Source of the DNA: Enchytraeus crypticus
Taxonomy: Eukaryota > Annelida > Clitellata > Enchytraeida > Enchytraeidae
NCBI GenBank assembly: GCA_905160935.1
Contig: CAJHZI010000431.1
Location: 755,501-819,500, forward strand
DNA: 64,000 bases
Reading direction: 5' to 3'
Made by a program: the position numbers and the translations under genes. Position 1 is the stretch's first letter. Each line of letters begins with the position of its first letter. This document shows positions 45,617 through 56,192 of the stretch, piece after piece. The notes beneath the pieces were generated by a model that saw only the letters and a program-made list of their open reading frames with translations, was not told the origin of the DNA and did no database searches.

Positions 45617-48600
45617 GTATGAAGAAAGTGAGAGAAATATGTTTTACTTTCACTAAATTTCATAGAGTAATAACATCAACGAACATGTTACAAAAAGAAA
45701 AGCAAATAAGCACTATCAAAATTTAATTTTTTAACAGAGTTTCAACAAGAACTGGTCTTGGTATTTAATGAGGAAAATAAAATAAAATTAAAATTACTTT
45801 AAAGCATACTAACAATTTAATAACAATAGTAGAATATATTAACAGATAAGAAGATAATTTTTAAAATAAACATAGGAGGCAACAAAGACCCACAAAACTG
45901 ATATTTTTTGGACCCCTCTACAGCTCATATTCACTTTCAAAACATAGAGCAGTATTTAGCAATAAGCCAATAATTTTAAGACCTCTTCCATCAGAATGGA
46001 ATGCAGTATATCACATTATATCACAGTACATCACATCATATCACAGTACATCACATAGTATCATAGTACATCACATCATATCACAGTACATCACATCACA
46101 GTACATCACATCATATCACAGTAAATAACATCATATCACAGTACATCGCATAGTATCACAGCACATCACATCATATCACAGTACATCACATCATATCACA
46201 TTACATCACATCACAGTACATCACATAGTATCACAGTACACAACATATTACAGTATATCACATCATGTCACAGTGCATCACATCATATCAAGTATATTAC
46301 ATAATATCACATCATATCACAGTACATCACATCATATCTTATAATATCACAGTACATCACAAATACTTGGCTAACTTACGGTGATAGAACTAACGATATC
46401 ATATTTAAATTAACTAAAATATTAACAATTAATATTAATTAAATTAAATGCAGCAAGGTGACATAAAATAAGTTATTTAATCTTAAAAGCAAGCGTACTT
46501 TCAAAATATTTTGCTCAGTCTAATAACTAGTTACAAAACGCCTACTAAAAAATCAATATAAAAAATTATAGAAATTACTAACATATAATTCATAAATAAA
46601 TATAGTGAAAATTAAATGATACAATAGCAAAATAAAATATTACTTGAAAAAATGAAACTAAAATAACTCTTAAATGAAGTAAAGAAAGAAGAGCAAGTGT
46701 GTTAATAAATATATAGCATACAGTGGGCGAGCCTTTGCCAGGATAGTCTTTGCCTTCTATCGTTACAACTTCACACCGGTCCTGCTTCACAAGATAATCC
46801 TTTATCGACCACGCAGCTGAGCCGTCCTTCAGCATGAATAGAACACGATTAGAACCAACCACGTATCTGCAACATATAGAGTATAGTAGAGGATAAAAAC
46901 ATTTATTCATATAAATATTTTTCAATCATTTATCCAACTTAAATATAAATGTAATAAAGCATATCAAAGAGGGTCCTACAACCTGCACAGTTCACAAATG
47001 GTAAATCTAGCACAAGCAACACTTACATACAAACTAACAGAGATCCATGGTGATCTTTAGAAAGCAGAAACAATAGGAATTAAAGGTAAGATAGGTAATA
47101 ATAATGGGCATGAGCTTGAAATCAATTACGTAGCAGAAAATTAAATAGAAAAATAAGAAGAAATAAATTATGCGACAAGTCCAGTGAAGTGAAGTATTAC
47201 ACGTAATATACATGGAGTAATGGAATACCACCATATTCATACTACAATACACAGATCCTAGCACCACACTACAGAATAATGCCGAGCAACACAATACCTA
47301 GCAATAAAATACTTACACACTAAAAGAATACAGCACACAGCGTGTACCACTAGACTATTAGTTGTAGAGTTCAGTTAGGTTTTGCTTTTCATGCACAATA
47401 AAAAACAAAACACAAAATTTACAAAAATAATTTTTTAGGAAGCAATTAAAGTCAGTCAACAGCAACATGAAGCAGATTTCATCAGTCGGATAGTCAAACG
47501 TATAGGCCAGATGGCCAACTTGGTTGAATGTTTTAAATCTAAATTAGCACGAAGATATCGGCTCAAATCTCAGCTAGATCCTCTCTGACAATCCCATCGT
47601 CGTACGAAACAGAAACTTAACGTAGCCTTATTTATTAGACTAAATCAGTTTTTATACAGCGGATAAAAGAAGTTTCTTTGCTTTAATGAATTACAAGGAA
47701 TAATGTCACATAAATAATGCAAGATCATGAAATCTAAGAAAGTTAATACAATATTATAATAAAAGAGATACCTCTGAACGTCATAGTGAGCGTTGAACAG
47801 ACTGGTCTGCCACAGCTGAGTAATGGTCTCGGTCTCCTTCTCTGACGGATTACCTGTATTCATACCAAGTACAAGCAGTGTCTAATCTTCGCTTACATCT
47901 TTACTACCAATAAATCTAGTTAACTAAACAGCACAAGTCAACAGTATCACCCTTCAAATAGAAATTTTAACCAAAAAGTATGAACAAATTTTTTACATTT
48001 GCCATTACAGGACAAACATTTTACAATATTAAGCGTGTACATGTATACCAAACCGCTTCAACAATTTCGATGCCGCAACATGCTGATGTAAGCTCGCACA
48101 CATATCACTGGCAAGGAACCAGCCTAAAAGCCAGACTCTTTCATATATGCAAAAGTATAAAAAATTAGGCTAATTCCATAGAAATAGTGCACTCTAAAAT
48201 TTTCTCAACAAGAAGATTTGATGTACCTATGTCAAATTTTGAAATTATTTATTATCATTTTATAATATTAACCAAGTCCATTGCTTTGACTTTAGATTTT
48301 AGAAATAATACTGGTAGCTTCTATTTTAGGCACTCTGGCAACCACTTCTGGTGATCTTTTCTGTTAATATTCTAAATTAAAGATTCTGAATTAGTGATGA
48401 TACAGTGAGCAATCAGTAAGCCATTCCTAGCTCATCAACAAATAGTTAAACAATAATTATGAAATGAACAATACAAATACAGCAAATATATCTCTAAAGT
48501 TTTCAGCCACGTGGCAGAACCAAGGAACATATTCCAAGACAGAGTTCTCTTTCATCATATTCAGTTAAAGCAGTCCATTCAATAATAAGATGACCCTGTC

Positions 48601-50003
48601 CCCAAAGTTAGGCAATTACCGTACATGTACCCCTTAGTGTCGAGCAAATTTGGCTTCAGAAGTAGTTTCTAATTTCTTTTATTCATTCAAAATTCCTATG
48701 ATAAGAATAATTCAGTAAAATAAAGCTGGTAAAGCTAAAGTTAACGTCAGTTTCCTCACTCGATAGTGATGCAGTGACGGTCGAGTATCTTACCGACATC
48801 GCCACTGGCTCCAGCCTGAATAAATTGGATAAGTAGAAAAAAAATTGAGAAATTTACCCGACACAGTGGCAAACATCATCAGAGTTCTTCCGGTCTTGGT
48901 GGCTTTTAGCATGGACTCGGGATCATCAGCGTTTAACTTGGAGAGATCTATCTGAGGAGCCGGTCTTTTCCACTCTGGAAGCTCATCCGGTTCCAGCTCT
49001 TCTTCATCTCCATCCTGTCAATAAAAGAATAGTAATAGTAGTAATAATAGTAGTACTAATAATTATTGTAAAATATACTTATTGTTGTCATACTAATACA
49101 TAATAATCATTATCATCATCAGTTCCTTGCACTCTATACAGAACATAGGGCGACAACATTCCTCCATTCGTTTCCATCATCAGCAATCTTCACAGCATCT
49201 TCCCATTTCAAGGGAATATATAATAATAATATAAAATATTTTTTAATTTTAAATAAAGAAACAAAAAATACTAACAAAAACAATAAAAATAACCTGAACC
49301 ATTACAATAGCAATAAATTTCAATATCAATATCAGCAAAAATAATCATGCTAACAATGATGGGATGTTATAATAGTTGATACTTTGACTAATTATTATCT
49401 GAACTTCCACTACGGCAAGCAGGGCTGCCGTCTGAGCTGCGGCAAGACAGATAAATGCACCGTTCCTGGCATCCTAGCAATCGTATTCCAACAGCATTTC
49501 GAAACAACGGGCAAGACAGACCTCGCTGCTGCCGTATTCATAGATGCCATTGGTAAAATTTTAATGGAACACGCTGGTGATCACCGGGAGACCTTTTTAC
49601 TTTGGCATATGTTTTCTGTCACACCTCAACGTTATGATGTCGAGTGTTTTTACCGGGCTTTTGTTCTTTATGGCCTCCTGCAGCTTATAACTAAGGAACA
49701 TACATTCACCTGCCGATAAATGGAGTTTATTAAAAAATATAACATAATAATTATAACGAAGAAATCAATATATAGTTAGTAAATATAGCTTTGTTATAAA
49801 TTAATATACCAACTAACCTCCCACTGTTCATAAAGTTTTTCTAAATCTGCATCCGTGTAATCTCGGATATCTTTCTTTTTCCATTTCTCAGAAGCTTTCT
49901 CTGCCTCTTCTGCCCAGCTGATAACTAACACCGCAGAGAAAATATACGCTACTAATACGAAAACTAGAGTCACTTTATTTATCCTAATTCGACAAAAATG
50001 CAT
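45012..50003 (-). CDS. MESD: MESD, LRP-receptor chaperone of the ER, complete in five exons
   Basis: MESD folds the YWTD/EGF propeller modules of LDL-receptor-family proteins (LRP5/6 in Wnt signalling) in the ER. Exons are 50003-49818, 49014-48858, 47853-47772, 46866-46722 and 45131-45012, summing to 690 nt and 229 residues (human 234). All introns are GT-AG and phases join exactly. Residues 11-30 are a hydrophobic signal peptide. WKKKDIRDYTDADLEKLYEQ matches the family N-terminus; then LPEWKRPAPQIDLSKLN, GRTLMMFATVSG, NPSEKETETITQLWQTSLFN, YDVQRYVVGSNRVLFMLKDG and QDRCEVVTIEGKDYPGKG cover the conserved core. The last exon is a Lys-rich tail ending GQTRSEL, in the place of the REDL ER-retention signal of mammals. 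The ATG has A at -3. Introns hold SINEs, a LINE fragment and a minisatellite but the coding sequence is clean. Confidence 0.97.
45549..45610. repeat. (GA)n microsatellite in MESD intron 4
   Basis: About 60 bp of GA. Confidence 0.95.
46005..46362. repeat. ~20-bp minisatellite in MESD intron 4
   Basis: Units of TATCACAGTACATCACATCA with 10-bp half-unit gains and losses, about 17 copies over 358 bp. Confidence 0.9.
47495..47635 (+). repeat. SINE-C copy, diverged, in MESD intron 3's flank (intron 3)
   Basis: Contains TCGGCTCAAATCTCAGCTAG, CTCTCTGACAATCCCATCG and GAAACAGAAACTTAACGTAG, aligned with 43385-43495. Confidence 0.5.
48724..48817 (-). repeat. SINE-A copy with internal deletion, in MESD intron 2
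   Basis: Head and tail are intact but about 42 bp spanning the B box are missing; the junction GACGG|TCGAGTATC has CGG on both sides of the lost segment. Confidence 0.85.
49384..49730 (+). mobile_element. Fragment of the restriction-like-endonuclease LINE family in MESD intron 1
   Basis: Frame reads FIDAIGKILMEHAGDHRETF, LLWHMFSVTPQRYDVECFY, parallel to FINGIVRLIVEQTGDKRETS, FLW in the 22-kb copy. The upstream half (MTNYYLNFHYGKQGCRLSCG) is not matched. It lies antisense to MESD. Confidence 0.55.
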
Positions 50004-50930
50004 GTTTCTTCAATACTTCCAATTAATCCTACAGGATTTTTTTAGGCAATTTATTTACAAATTGAATACTAAACCTCGACACATTTCTAACTTTAAACTA
50101 ATCCAAATATGCCAGTATTCTAATTTAACGATGAACAACAGCCCCATGAAGCCTTACCTATTTTTCAAAGTAATATATTTGTAGGTATACACGTTTAATG
50201 AGACAGCAGATGTAGAACAAATCAATAGGTGAAAATCATTGCACATGAGATGTGTTTATATTTAATTTTGTATGTTTACATATAGAATTTTATTGCGTTG
50301 AGATACCAGTGCAAAAGTTTATTATTTAACATTATTTAACATCACGTTAAGTTATGTTACTGAGTTAGAGAGCAAAATTACATGCTTTTTTACAACTAAA
50401 CACTTAACTAACATAAATACACACTTCAGTAACATAGAGAACTAAAATTAAATACACTTCTACATTTACTTTTTGCAATAAAGTAAATGTACTTGTACGT
50501 TTTACAAATACGCACATTATTACTGTTTAGTGTTTACTAAAAATTTATATGAAAGAATATATTAAGTGCCATGTGCTGTAGTCAAAAGCAACGTCGAGCA
50601 GCATTACGCAATATTCAAGCCGAAGAGCAAATATTATAAAGTTCAAAAACAGTGCAAAATCTAAATTTCAGAAACCAGTTAACTGAACTTAACATAATTA
50701 TACTGGTTAAGGAAGTCACAAAGACTTTTAACACCACTTGTAACAATTCAAATCTAAAGGATAATTTAGAGATGAAGGTTTTGAATTTTTGCAGGTAGCA
50801 ATTCATCGATAGTAGACCTATAGAAAGAAAATATAGTAGTTGGTCAATGGAGTGCTCTTCTTTAGCTTGAAAATGTGCAGCCTGGATCACCGTGTAAATG
50901 CCATGGGCATAGTATAAGACGGAACGAGTG
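50004..50930. other. 5' flank of MESD, no other gene seen
   Basis: AT-rich; the MESD promoter should lie here but no TATA box with initiator at proper spacing was recognised. Confidence 0.4.
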
Positions 50931-50941
50931 AGTGAGTGAGT

Positions 50942-51004
<63 letters not shown>
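50931..51004. repeat. (GA)n microsatellite
   Basis: GTGA repeats leading into about 55 bp of GA, directly abutting a DNA transposon end. Confidence 0.95.
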
Positions 51005-51005
<1 letters not shown>

Positions 51006-51674
51006 ATTGGCGTAACCACCGGGGGGGACAAGGGGGACACGTCCCCCCAGAATTTCGAGTGGGGGGAAACTCATATAAATGTCCCCCCAGAATTTTGGTT
51101 CAAGCATATACATATATACTTGTTTGAGAAATATGGCGCGCTTTTAAGATCGCAATAAAACCGATTAAGTATTACCAATTATAGAGCTGTGCTGTAGCGT
51201 GGTAAATTGATATGTTTCCATTACATTTTTTAATGGGATCTGTAGTTGTAGAGCATATGCTGAGCGACCGATGTTAGTCGAGGGTGATGAAACATCAAAG
51301 AGTGCCAACCAGCTAGGCTAAGCGGCAGGATAATACGATATAGATCTATCTATAGGCTGCTGCTGTTTTCCTAGCGAGGTCAACTTCCCAACCATTGAAC
51401 GGAGGCACTGAAAAACCTCCTCTTCTATAATTCCTTTCATCATTGACTAATTTTCTACATTTAAATGGGAATTAATTTGCACCGTTTTGGACCTTCTTTT
51501 TGCTCAGCGATAGGGATATGTCTTAATAGTGTTCGATGTTGTCATGGACGACAGTAACACTCTATTTGTTGTTATGTTAAACAGAATAAAGACCGAGTTC
51601 AATTTTACCAGTAGGAAATTTTTCATATGGGCCTAATTGTGTCCCCCCAGATTTTTGGTCGTGGTTACGCCTAT

Positions 51675-51675
<1 letters not shown>
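51005..51675. mobile_element. Non-autonomous DNA transposon (671 bp) with 15-bp terminal inverted repeats
   Basis: Left end CATTGGCGTAACCAC (51005-51019) and right end GTGGTTACGCCTATG (51661-51675) are inverted repeats with one mismatch; both are followed inward by GGGGGGACAC-type sequence. Flanks AGAGAGAG and ACAGAGAG suggest an 8-bp target duplication inside a GA microsatellite, compatible with hAT. No transposase is coded; an element X copy lies inside at 51475-51585. Confidence 0.75.
51475..51585 (+). repeat. Element X copy nested in the DNA transposon
   Basis: TTTGCACCGTTTTGGACC, TTCTTTTTGCTCAGCG, AATAGTGTTCGATGTTGTCA, CAGTAACACTCTATTTGTTG. Confidence 0.7.
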
Positions 51676-51715
<40 letters not shown>

Positions 51716-51962
51716 CAATCTTCTCTGTCTCACTCTCTCCCTCTCTCTCTCTTTCACTCTCAATCTTTCTCCCTCTCACTCTCCCTCTCTCTCTCTCTTT
51801 CTCTCTCTCTCTCGCTCTCACTCTTTCACTCCCTCCCTCCCACTCTCTCTCTCTCTCTCTTTCACTCACTCTCTCTCCCTCTCTCTTACTCTCTCTCTCT
51901 CTCTCTCTCTCTCACTCTATCACTCTGACTTTCTCTCTCTCTAGCTCTCTCTCTCTCTCTCC
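51676..51962. repeat. (GA)n then (TC)n-rich microsatellite
   Basis: About 35 bp of GA, a short spacer, then about 240 bp of CT-rich sequence. Open frames on both strands are artefacts. Confidence 0.95.
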
Positions 51963-52260
51963 CATATTCTGACCATTTCCTAGGAGGTTCAATCCGCACA
52001 TTTCCATTCACATTGCATGTCAGTACACAGCTAAAGGTAGGCTTCTAATATTCAGTCTCGTCGTGATCTTAGCTTAAACTCCGTGCTGAAGTGAAGTCGA
52101 AGGCTAGCACACGTTTACCGCAGTGATGTAAGCTCACTCGACCACGCAGCACGCTGAACCAGTTCACCGACTGTATCACTGCACTCTTGAGCCTCGCTAA
52201 TTTCAAAGTCCGTTGATATTAACTATAGGCCTACATGTACATGTATAAAGTAGCGCACCC
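51963..52260. other. Intergenic DNA, nothing recognised
   Basis: Balanced composition, no open frame of note. Confidence 0.45.
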
Positions 52261-52274
52261 TCTAGCGATAGTTC

Positions 52275-52362
52275 CACATAGTTAATTAATTAATTAGTAT
52301 AATTAATACATAATAATAATTAATATTATTAATTATAATATTAATTAATAATTAATTAATAC

Positions 52363-52398
<36 letters not shown>

Positions 52399-52470
52399 TA
52401 AAACATAGATAATTAATTAGTATATCGTTACTTAATTAACTAATAATTGAATAGTTTATTAATTAATTGA
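52275..52470. repeat. TTAAT-rich low-complexity tract with (AAT)n
   Basis: Many overlapping ATTAATTAAT palindromes and an AAT block at 52363-52397. Confidence 0.8.
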
Positions 52471-52479
52471 CTACATATT

Positions 52480-52755
52480 TTTCACACAGGATTGAATGGC
52501 AGTTAATGCATTATAGAACTGAGGAAGGAAACGAGAAACCACCTCATAAGCCATATCATTGCCACGCTGTAGACTACATTAAGGTGTGGATAAGGCATAG
52601 CCATTTGTGAAGGGATAAATAACTCGTTAATCGATGTTGTGCTCCTTACGGAGCATGAAAGCAGTACGCGAGTACGAATAAGTACCTTGGACCTGCCACT
52701 TGGCAGAACACTAGAGAAAGAGAAAGAGAGAGAGAGAAAGAGAGCGAGAGAGAAT
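52480..52755 (+). repeat. R1 family copy, full length with tail hairpin and (GA)n
   Basis: Best R1 copy: GAACTGAGGAAGGAAACGAG, CATATCATTGCCACGCTGTA, GGATAAGGCATAGCCATTTG, TCGTTAATCGATGTTGTGCT, GGACCTGCCACTTGGCAGAA, then GA-rich 52713-52755. CTGCC-ACTT-GGCAG forms a 5-bp stem. Confidence 0.8.
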
Positions 52756-52894
52756 AAGTAATAAGATCGATCTTAATGTTAATAACCACAGTAATAACAT
52801 TTAATAGATATTAAGAATTTCATTAGTGACGTGACAGGCAGACTATGAGTTGTTACCTGTCTGATGTTTAGGATATCGAATTGTGCTGCTTTAT

Positions 52895-53020
52895 GGATCT
52901 TTTATTTTTACATCTACGTATTGGCTTGACTTTGTTTTCTTAGCGGTCGATATTCTCATGGATGGAAACATTGATCATATGGTTATTCTAATTGTTTGCT
53001 GTTATCTTGACCGTCTTGTA
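52895..53020 (+). repeat. Element X copy, diverged
   Basis: ATTGGCTTGACTTTGTTTTC, TAGCGGTCGATATTCTCATG, TTATTCTAATTGTTTGCTGT. Confidence 0.5.
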
Positions 53021-53264
53021 AATTTTCTTAGATACACCATTGCTCCATTGATACGATATAATACCGTATGATTTATTATATGAAATGAATAATCTCCAGT
53101 AGCCTACTTTTTATGGCGTCTCTCTACGGGTCTCTTGTGGGTTGAACCTCCTTTTTAAATTTTTTAAAAGAAATTTTATTATTTAAATCTGACCTCTAGA
53201 TGTAGGCCTATTTGTATTATCAAAATTACATTTATTTAGACTTAACAGTAATAAATGCTGCACA

Positions 53265-53390
53265 TACATAGCTGGATGGAACGCCGTTCCAATTAAGATC
53301 AACAATTTTTAACAGGAACGCTGTTCCCACCAGAAAAAAGGTAACGGAACGGCCTTCTCGTGCGTTCCCGCACAATTCCACCACTGAAAG
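53265..53390 (-). repeat. Possible hAT-like terminal fragment
   Basis: Read inverted it begins CAGTGGTGGAATTGTGCGGG and contains repeated GGAACG/CGTTCC units. Only one end is visible, so the family is uncertain. Confidence 0.3.
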
Positions 53391-53540
53391 ACGTCAACGG
53401 GAAATCATATCAGTAGCCAGATATTTCTCAAGCTATAGGCTACATAAAGACTGGCATGGATAAAGGAAGACTCAGAGTATGAATTATTTTCAATATGTAA
53501 CTTGGACCTGAAACTTGCAGAACACTAGAGAAAGAGATGC
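53391..53540 (+). repeat. R1 family copy, internally shortened
   Basis: AAATCATATCAGTAGCCAGA, CAAGCTATAGGCTACATAAA, CAGAGTATGAATTATTTTC, CTTGGACCTGAAACTTGCAG, then AGAGAAAGAG. Confidence 0.65.
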
Positions 53541-54790
53541 TATTCTATTATACTATAGTAACGTGCTATTCCTTGTACTGCTGTTCTCGGGTGGCAATCC
53601 GTCTCAGACGTTTGGGAGAGGGATTATAAAAATTAAATAATTGGAGGGCCTAGTTTTTGTTGAAAACCAAGGATAAAATTTTGAGGGGGTCCAACTATTG
53701 TTCTTGCAAATTGTAATGTTGTTGCAGTGTTCTTTTTCTTGATGAACTCGTGTAATAATTAAATTAATCAACATAACGTTGCCAAAATCTCATTTATTTT
53801 CAGTAAATTAGAGGTTGTAAGTAAATTAATGCAGAATGTTGCGGGGCGCCTTAAACCGGGCCCATCCAACTTTAATTTTATATTCATTGGAGGGGCCACT
53901 CAATAAGCGGGCCACTACCTAAACCATTGAGAGAGGGTCTTGAGCCCCGGGGCCCTATTGGATCGCTGCCCAACGGCTTATTTTCTACTAATCCTCTCCA
54001 CTGCAGGGGTCTACGACGCACATTAATCAACAGTCTATTCATTTCTGACCTTAACCTTAGAACCAGATTTTCATTGTTGGCTTTGAGTAAAGTGTTTAAT
54101 TAGCTTACTTGGCCTAGACTAAAGTGTTTAATTGTTTCATAGTGTTTTTCTTGCCATTTGAAAATAACATACAATAAGATACACGTCTACATATCGTTGG
54201 AAGGCACAAAAATACGAAACATCTTTTAAGAACATTTTACAGGGATAACAATTGTTACGCTCAAAATTTGTAGTAGTTTTCAAATTTTCTCCTCAGTAAG
54301 AACTTAGAAGGGACGAATAATTTTGGTCTAAAATCGATTCTTGAGTCTATTTTTTCCATCTGTACCAAATAATTGGGGGGAGGGCAAAACTGCGTTTACT
54401 GGAGCGGAATCCTATTTCTTGAGGGGAATTTGCACCCTGCCAGATTTTCCCCGACGAAATATAAAAGAAATTCTAATGAGAAGCCTCTAGATTTATCGGA
54501 AATTATCGAATGAAATATGAGTAGAACCAGATTTTATTATTTTAATCTCATTACAGACTTACTTGAATGTGGCTTACAACATTTAGTAATTTATTACACA
54601 ATCCTCATTGCAGCGGATAAAAAACATTATTTTTTCAAGTAATCTTCGGCGAAAAGGAGCAGAGTTTATGTAAACGGAGATTGCTGAGGGTTAGTGACAA
54701 TCCGTGTCGTGGTCTACTTGAGTGGTCTAGCATTTGTTTAGTCGAGATACTCTCTTCCTATGCAGCTATTCATGTAACGTTGCTATGCAG
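53541..54790. other. Unassigned region, GC-richer in part, probably old repeats
   Basis: 53580-53980 and 54370-54460 contain G/C runs such as GGGGCCCTATTGGATCG and GGAGGGGCCACTC typical of decayed mobile DNA, but I could not identify ends or coding traces. Confidence 0.35.
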
Positions 54791-54794
54791 TGGA

Positions 54795-54995
54795 AGTATT
54801 GCACAATGCACATGTATGTATGTATAAGTACTGCACAATGCACATGTATGTATGTATAAGTATTGCACAATGCATATGTATGTATGTTTAAGTACTGCAC
54901 AATGCACATGTATGTATGTGTAAGTACTGCACAATGCACATGTATTTATGTATAAGTACTGCACAATGCACATGTATGCATGTGTAATTACTGTA
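54795..54995. repeat. 32-bp minisatellite, about 6 units
   Basis: Units contain ACTGCACAATGCACATGTAT followed by GTATGTATAAGT. Confidence 0.9.
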
Positions 54996-55129
54996 TGCAT
55001 GTGTTGTTGAATCTCTGTCACTCTAGCGTATAATCTAGATTACTCTGTCTTACCTTAGCAAGCCTAGTATATATGCATTATTATCCTTACATTACATCTC
55101 ATTACCTTTACCATTGAGACATTAGCCTC

Positions 55130-55380
55130 GTATATCTTCTACAACAGTCTAGTGTATAGAGATTAGCCTTGTATAGCATCTCTTTCACTGTAGTTTTTAT
55201 CTATTAGTCTTGTATAGCATCTGTATCAACATAATTATATAGATATTATCCTTTCATACCATCAGTATCAACCTGGTATATAGACATTAGCATTGTATAG
55301 CATCAGTATCATTCTGGTATATAGACATTAGTATTGTACAGCATCTCTTTCACTCTAGTATTTATGCAGAGCCTTGTTTG
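55130..55380. repeat. Degenerate ~50-bp tandem repeat, about 5 units
   Basis: Units share AGACATTAGCATTGTATAGC and ATCAGTATCA..CTGGTATAT. An inverted R1 scrap (GAGCACTCCGCTGATCAGCA) follows at 55410. Confidence 0.7.
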
Positions 55381-55661
55381 TATTGCATTTTCTCTCACTC
55401 TATACGCTTAAGAGCACTCCGCTGATCAGCAAGTTTATGCAAGCCAAACATTAGGACAGTCTGTAATCCATCAGGCAATTCCTTGTTTTGCAAGTAGGAG
55501 AAAATTGATTACATGATGTGTTCCCTTTTAAATCTGGCAACGAGAAATTAATTAACTTCCACATTCCTGTCATTCGATGTCATCATGGCATCCTCTCGGT
55601 CCGGTGAAGACTTTTGCATGAAATTAATTCAGATGTATAAGTATTCAGATGTATTCGCCAC

Positions 55662-55810
55662 TGGCTAGAGCCAGTTGCGAGGTCGGTAAGATACTCGACC
55701 GCGGATCAGTAGGTGCGGGGTTCAAATCCTGGGCTCGCCCGTCACTGACATCGCTCTCGAGTGAGGAAACTGACGTTAACCTTAGCTTTACCTTTTAGCT
55801 TTAGCTTTTT
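55662..55810 (+). repeat. SINE-A copy, full length
   Basis: Head GGCTAGAGCCAGTTGCGAGG, B-box GGGGTTCAAATCCTGGGCTC, tail GAAACTGACGTTAACCTTAG ending in repeated TTTAGCTTTAGCTT, suggesting a short tandem tail unit. Confidence 0.9.
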
Positions 55811-56050
55811 TATTTAGAATTCGTTAAATATATTTTATTCTGTAGAGATTAGAATAATCGCTTTCATCCGAGCATACGGATACTAACTCTATATTTGGAT
55901 ATTATACTCTACGATGGTAAGCTGCCACATTCTAACACATAGATATGATATACATTTCAACTCTCGTTACATCCGAATTTAAGTTGCGACAATCTCTAAA
56001 ATTATAAGTTAGATCACGAAAGGGATTTCGAATGAGGTAGCAATCATTCA

Positions 56051-56192
56051 ATGCAGCGCTCAGCGGTCGCTATCCTGATCTGTATCAGTCTATTTGCAAC
56101 GATGCATGGGTCCGCAAATGTTGAGGTCGGACCAGGTTTTGACCAGAAAAGTATCGATGATTTGAATAACAGGAGTGACGAGGCATTCAGAG
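56051..56192 (+). CDS. Candidate signal-peptide first exon of an unidentified secreted or ER protein
   Basis: An ATG opens 47 codons reading MQRSAVAILICISLFATMHG, then SANVEVGPGFDQKSIDDLNN, then RSDEAFR, and stops being needed at a good donor, G|GTATGA at 56193 (phase 1). The first 20 residues have a basic start, a hydrophobic core and small residues before a likely cleavage site, i.e. a secretory signal. The stretch is markedly GC-richer than its AT-rich surroundings. I do not recognise the mature part. Downstream within 8 kb lie a minisatellite and a LINE; no second exon could be assigned, so the remaining exons may lie right of the window. A chance frame remains possible. Confidence 0.5.

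Noticed and set aside
736-50003. DNAJB11 and MESD, both ER chaperones, as a functional gene cluster.
   Set aside because: They are about 43 kb apart with ASCL between; nothing in the sequence links their regulation, so co-location is probably chance.
50862-51972. Open frames of 72-141 codons rich in Ser-Leu or Arg-Glu.
   Set aside because: GA/TC microsatellite translations.
54770-55021. Minus-strand frame of repeating HVHCAVL-type units.
   Set aside because: Translation of the 32-bp minisatellite.
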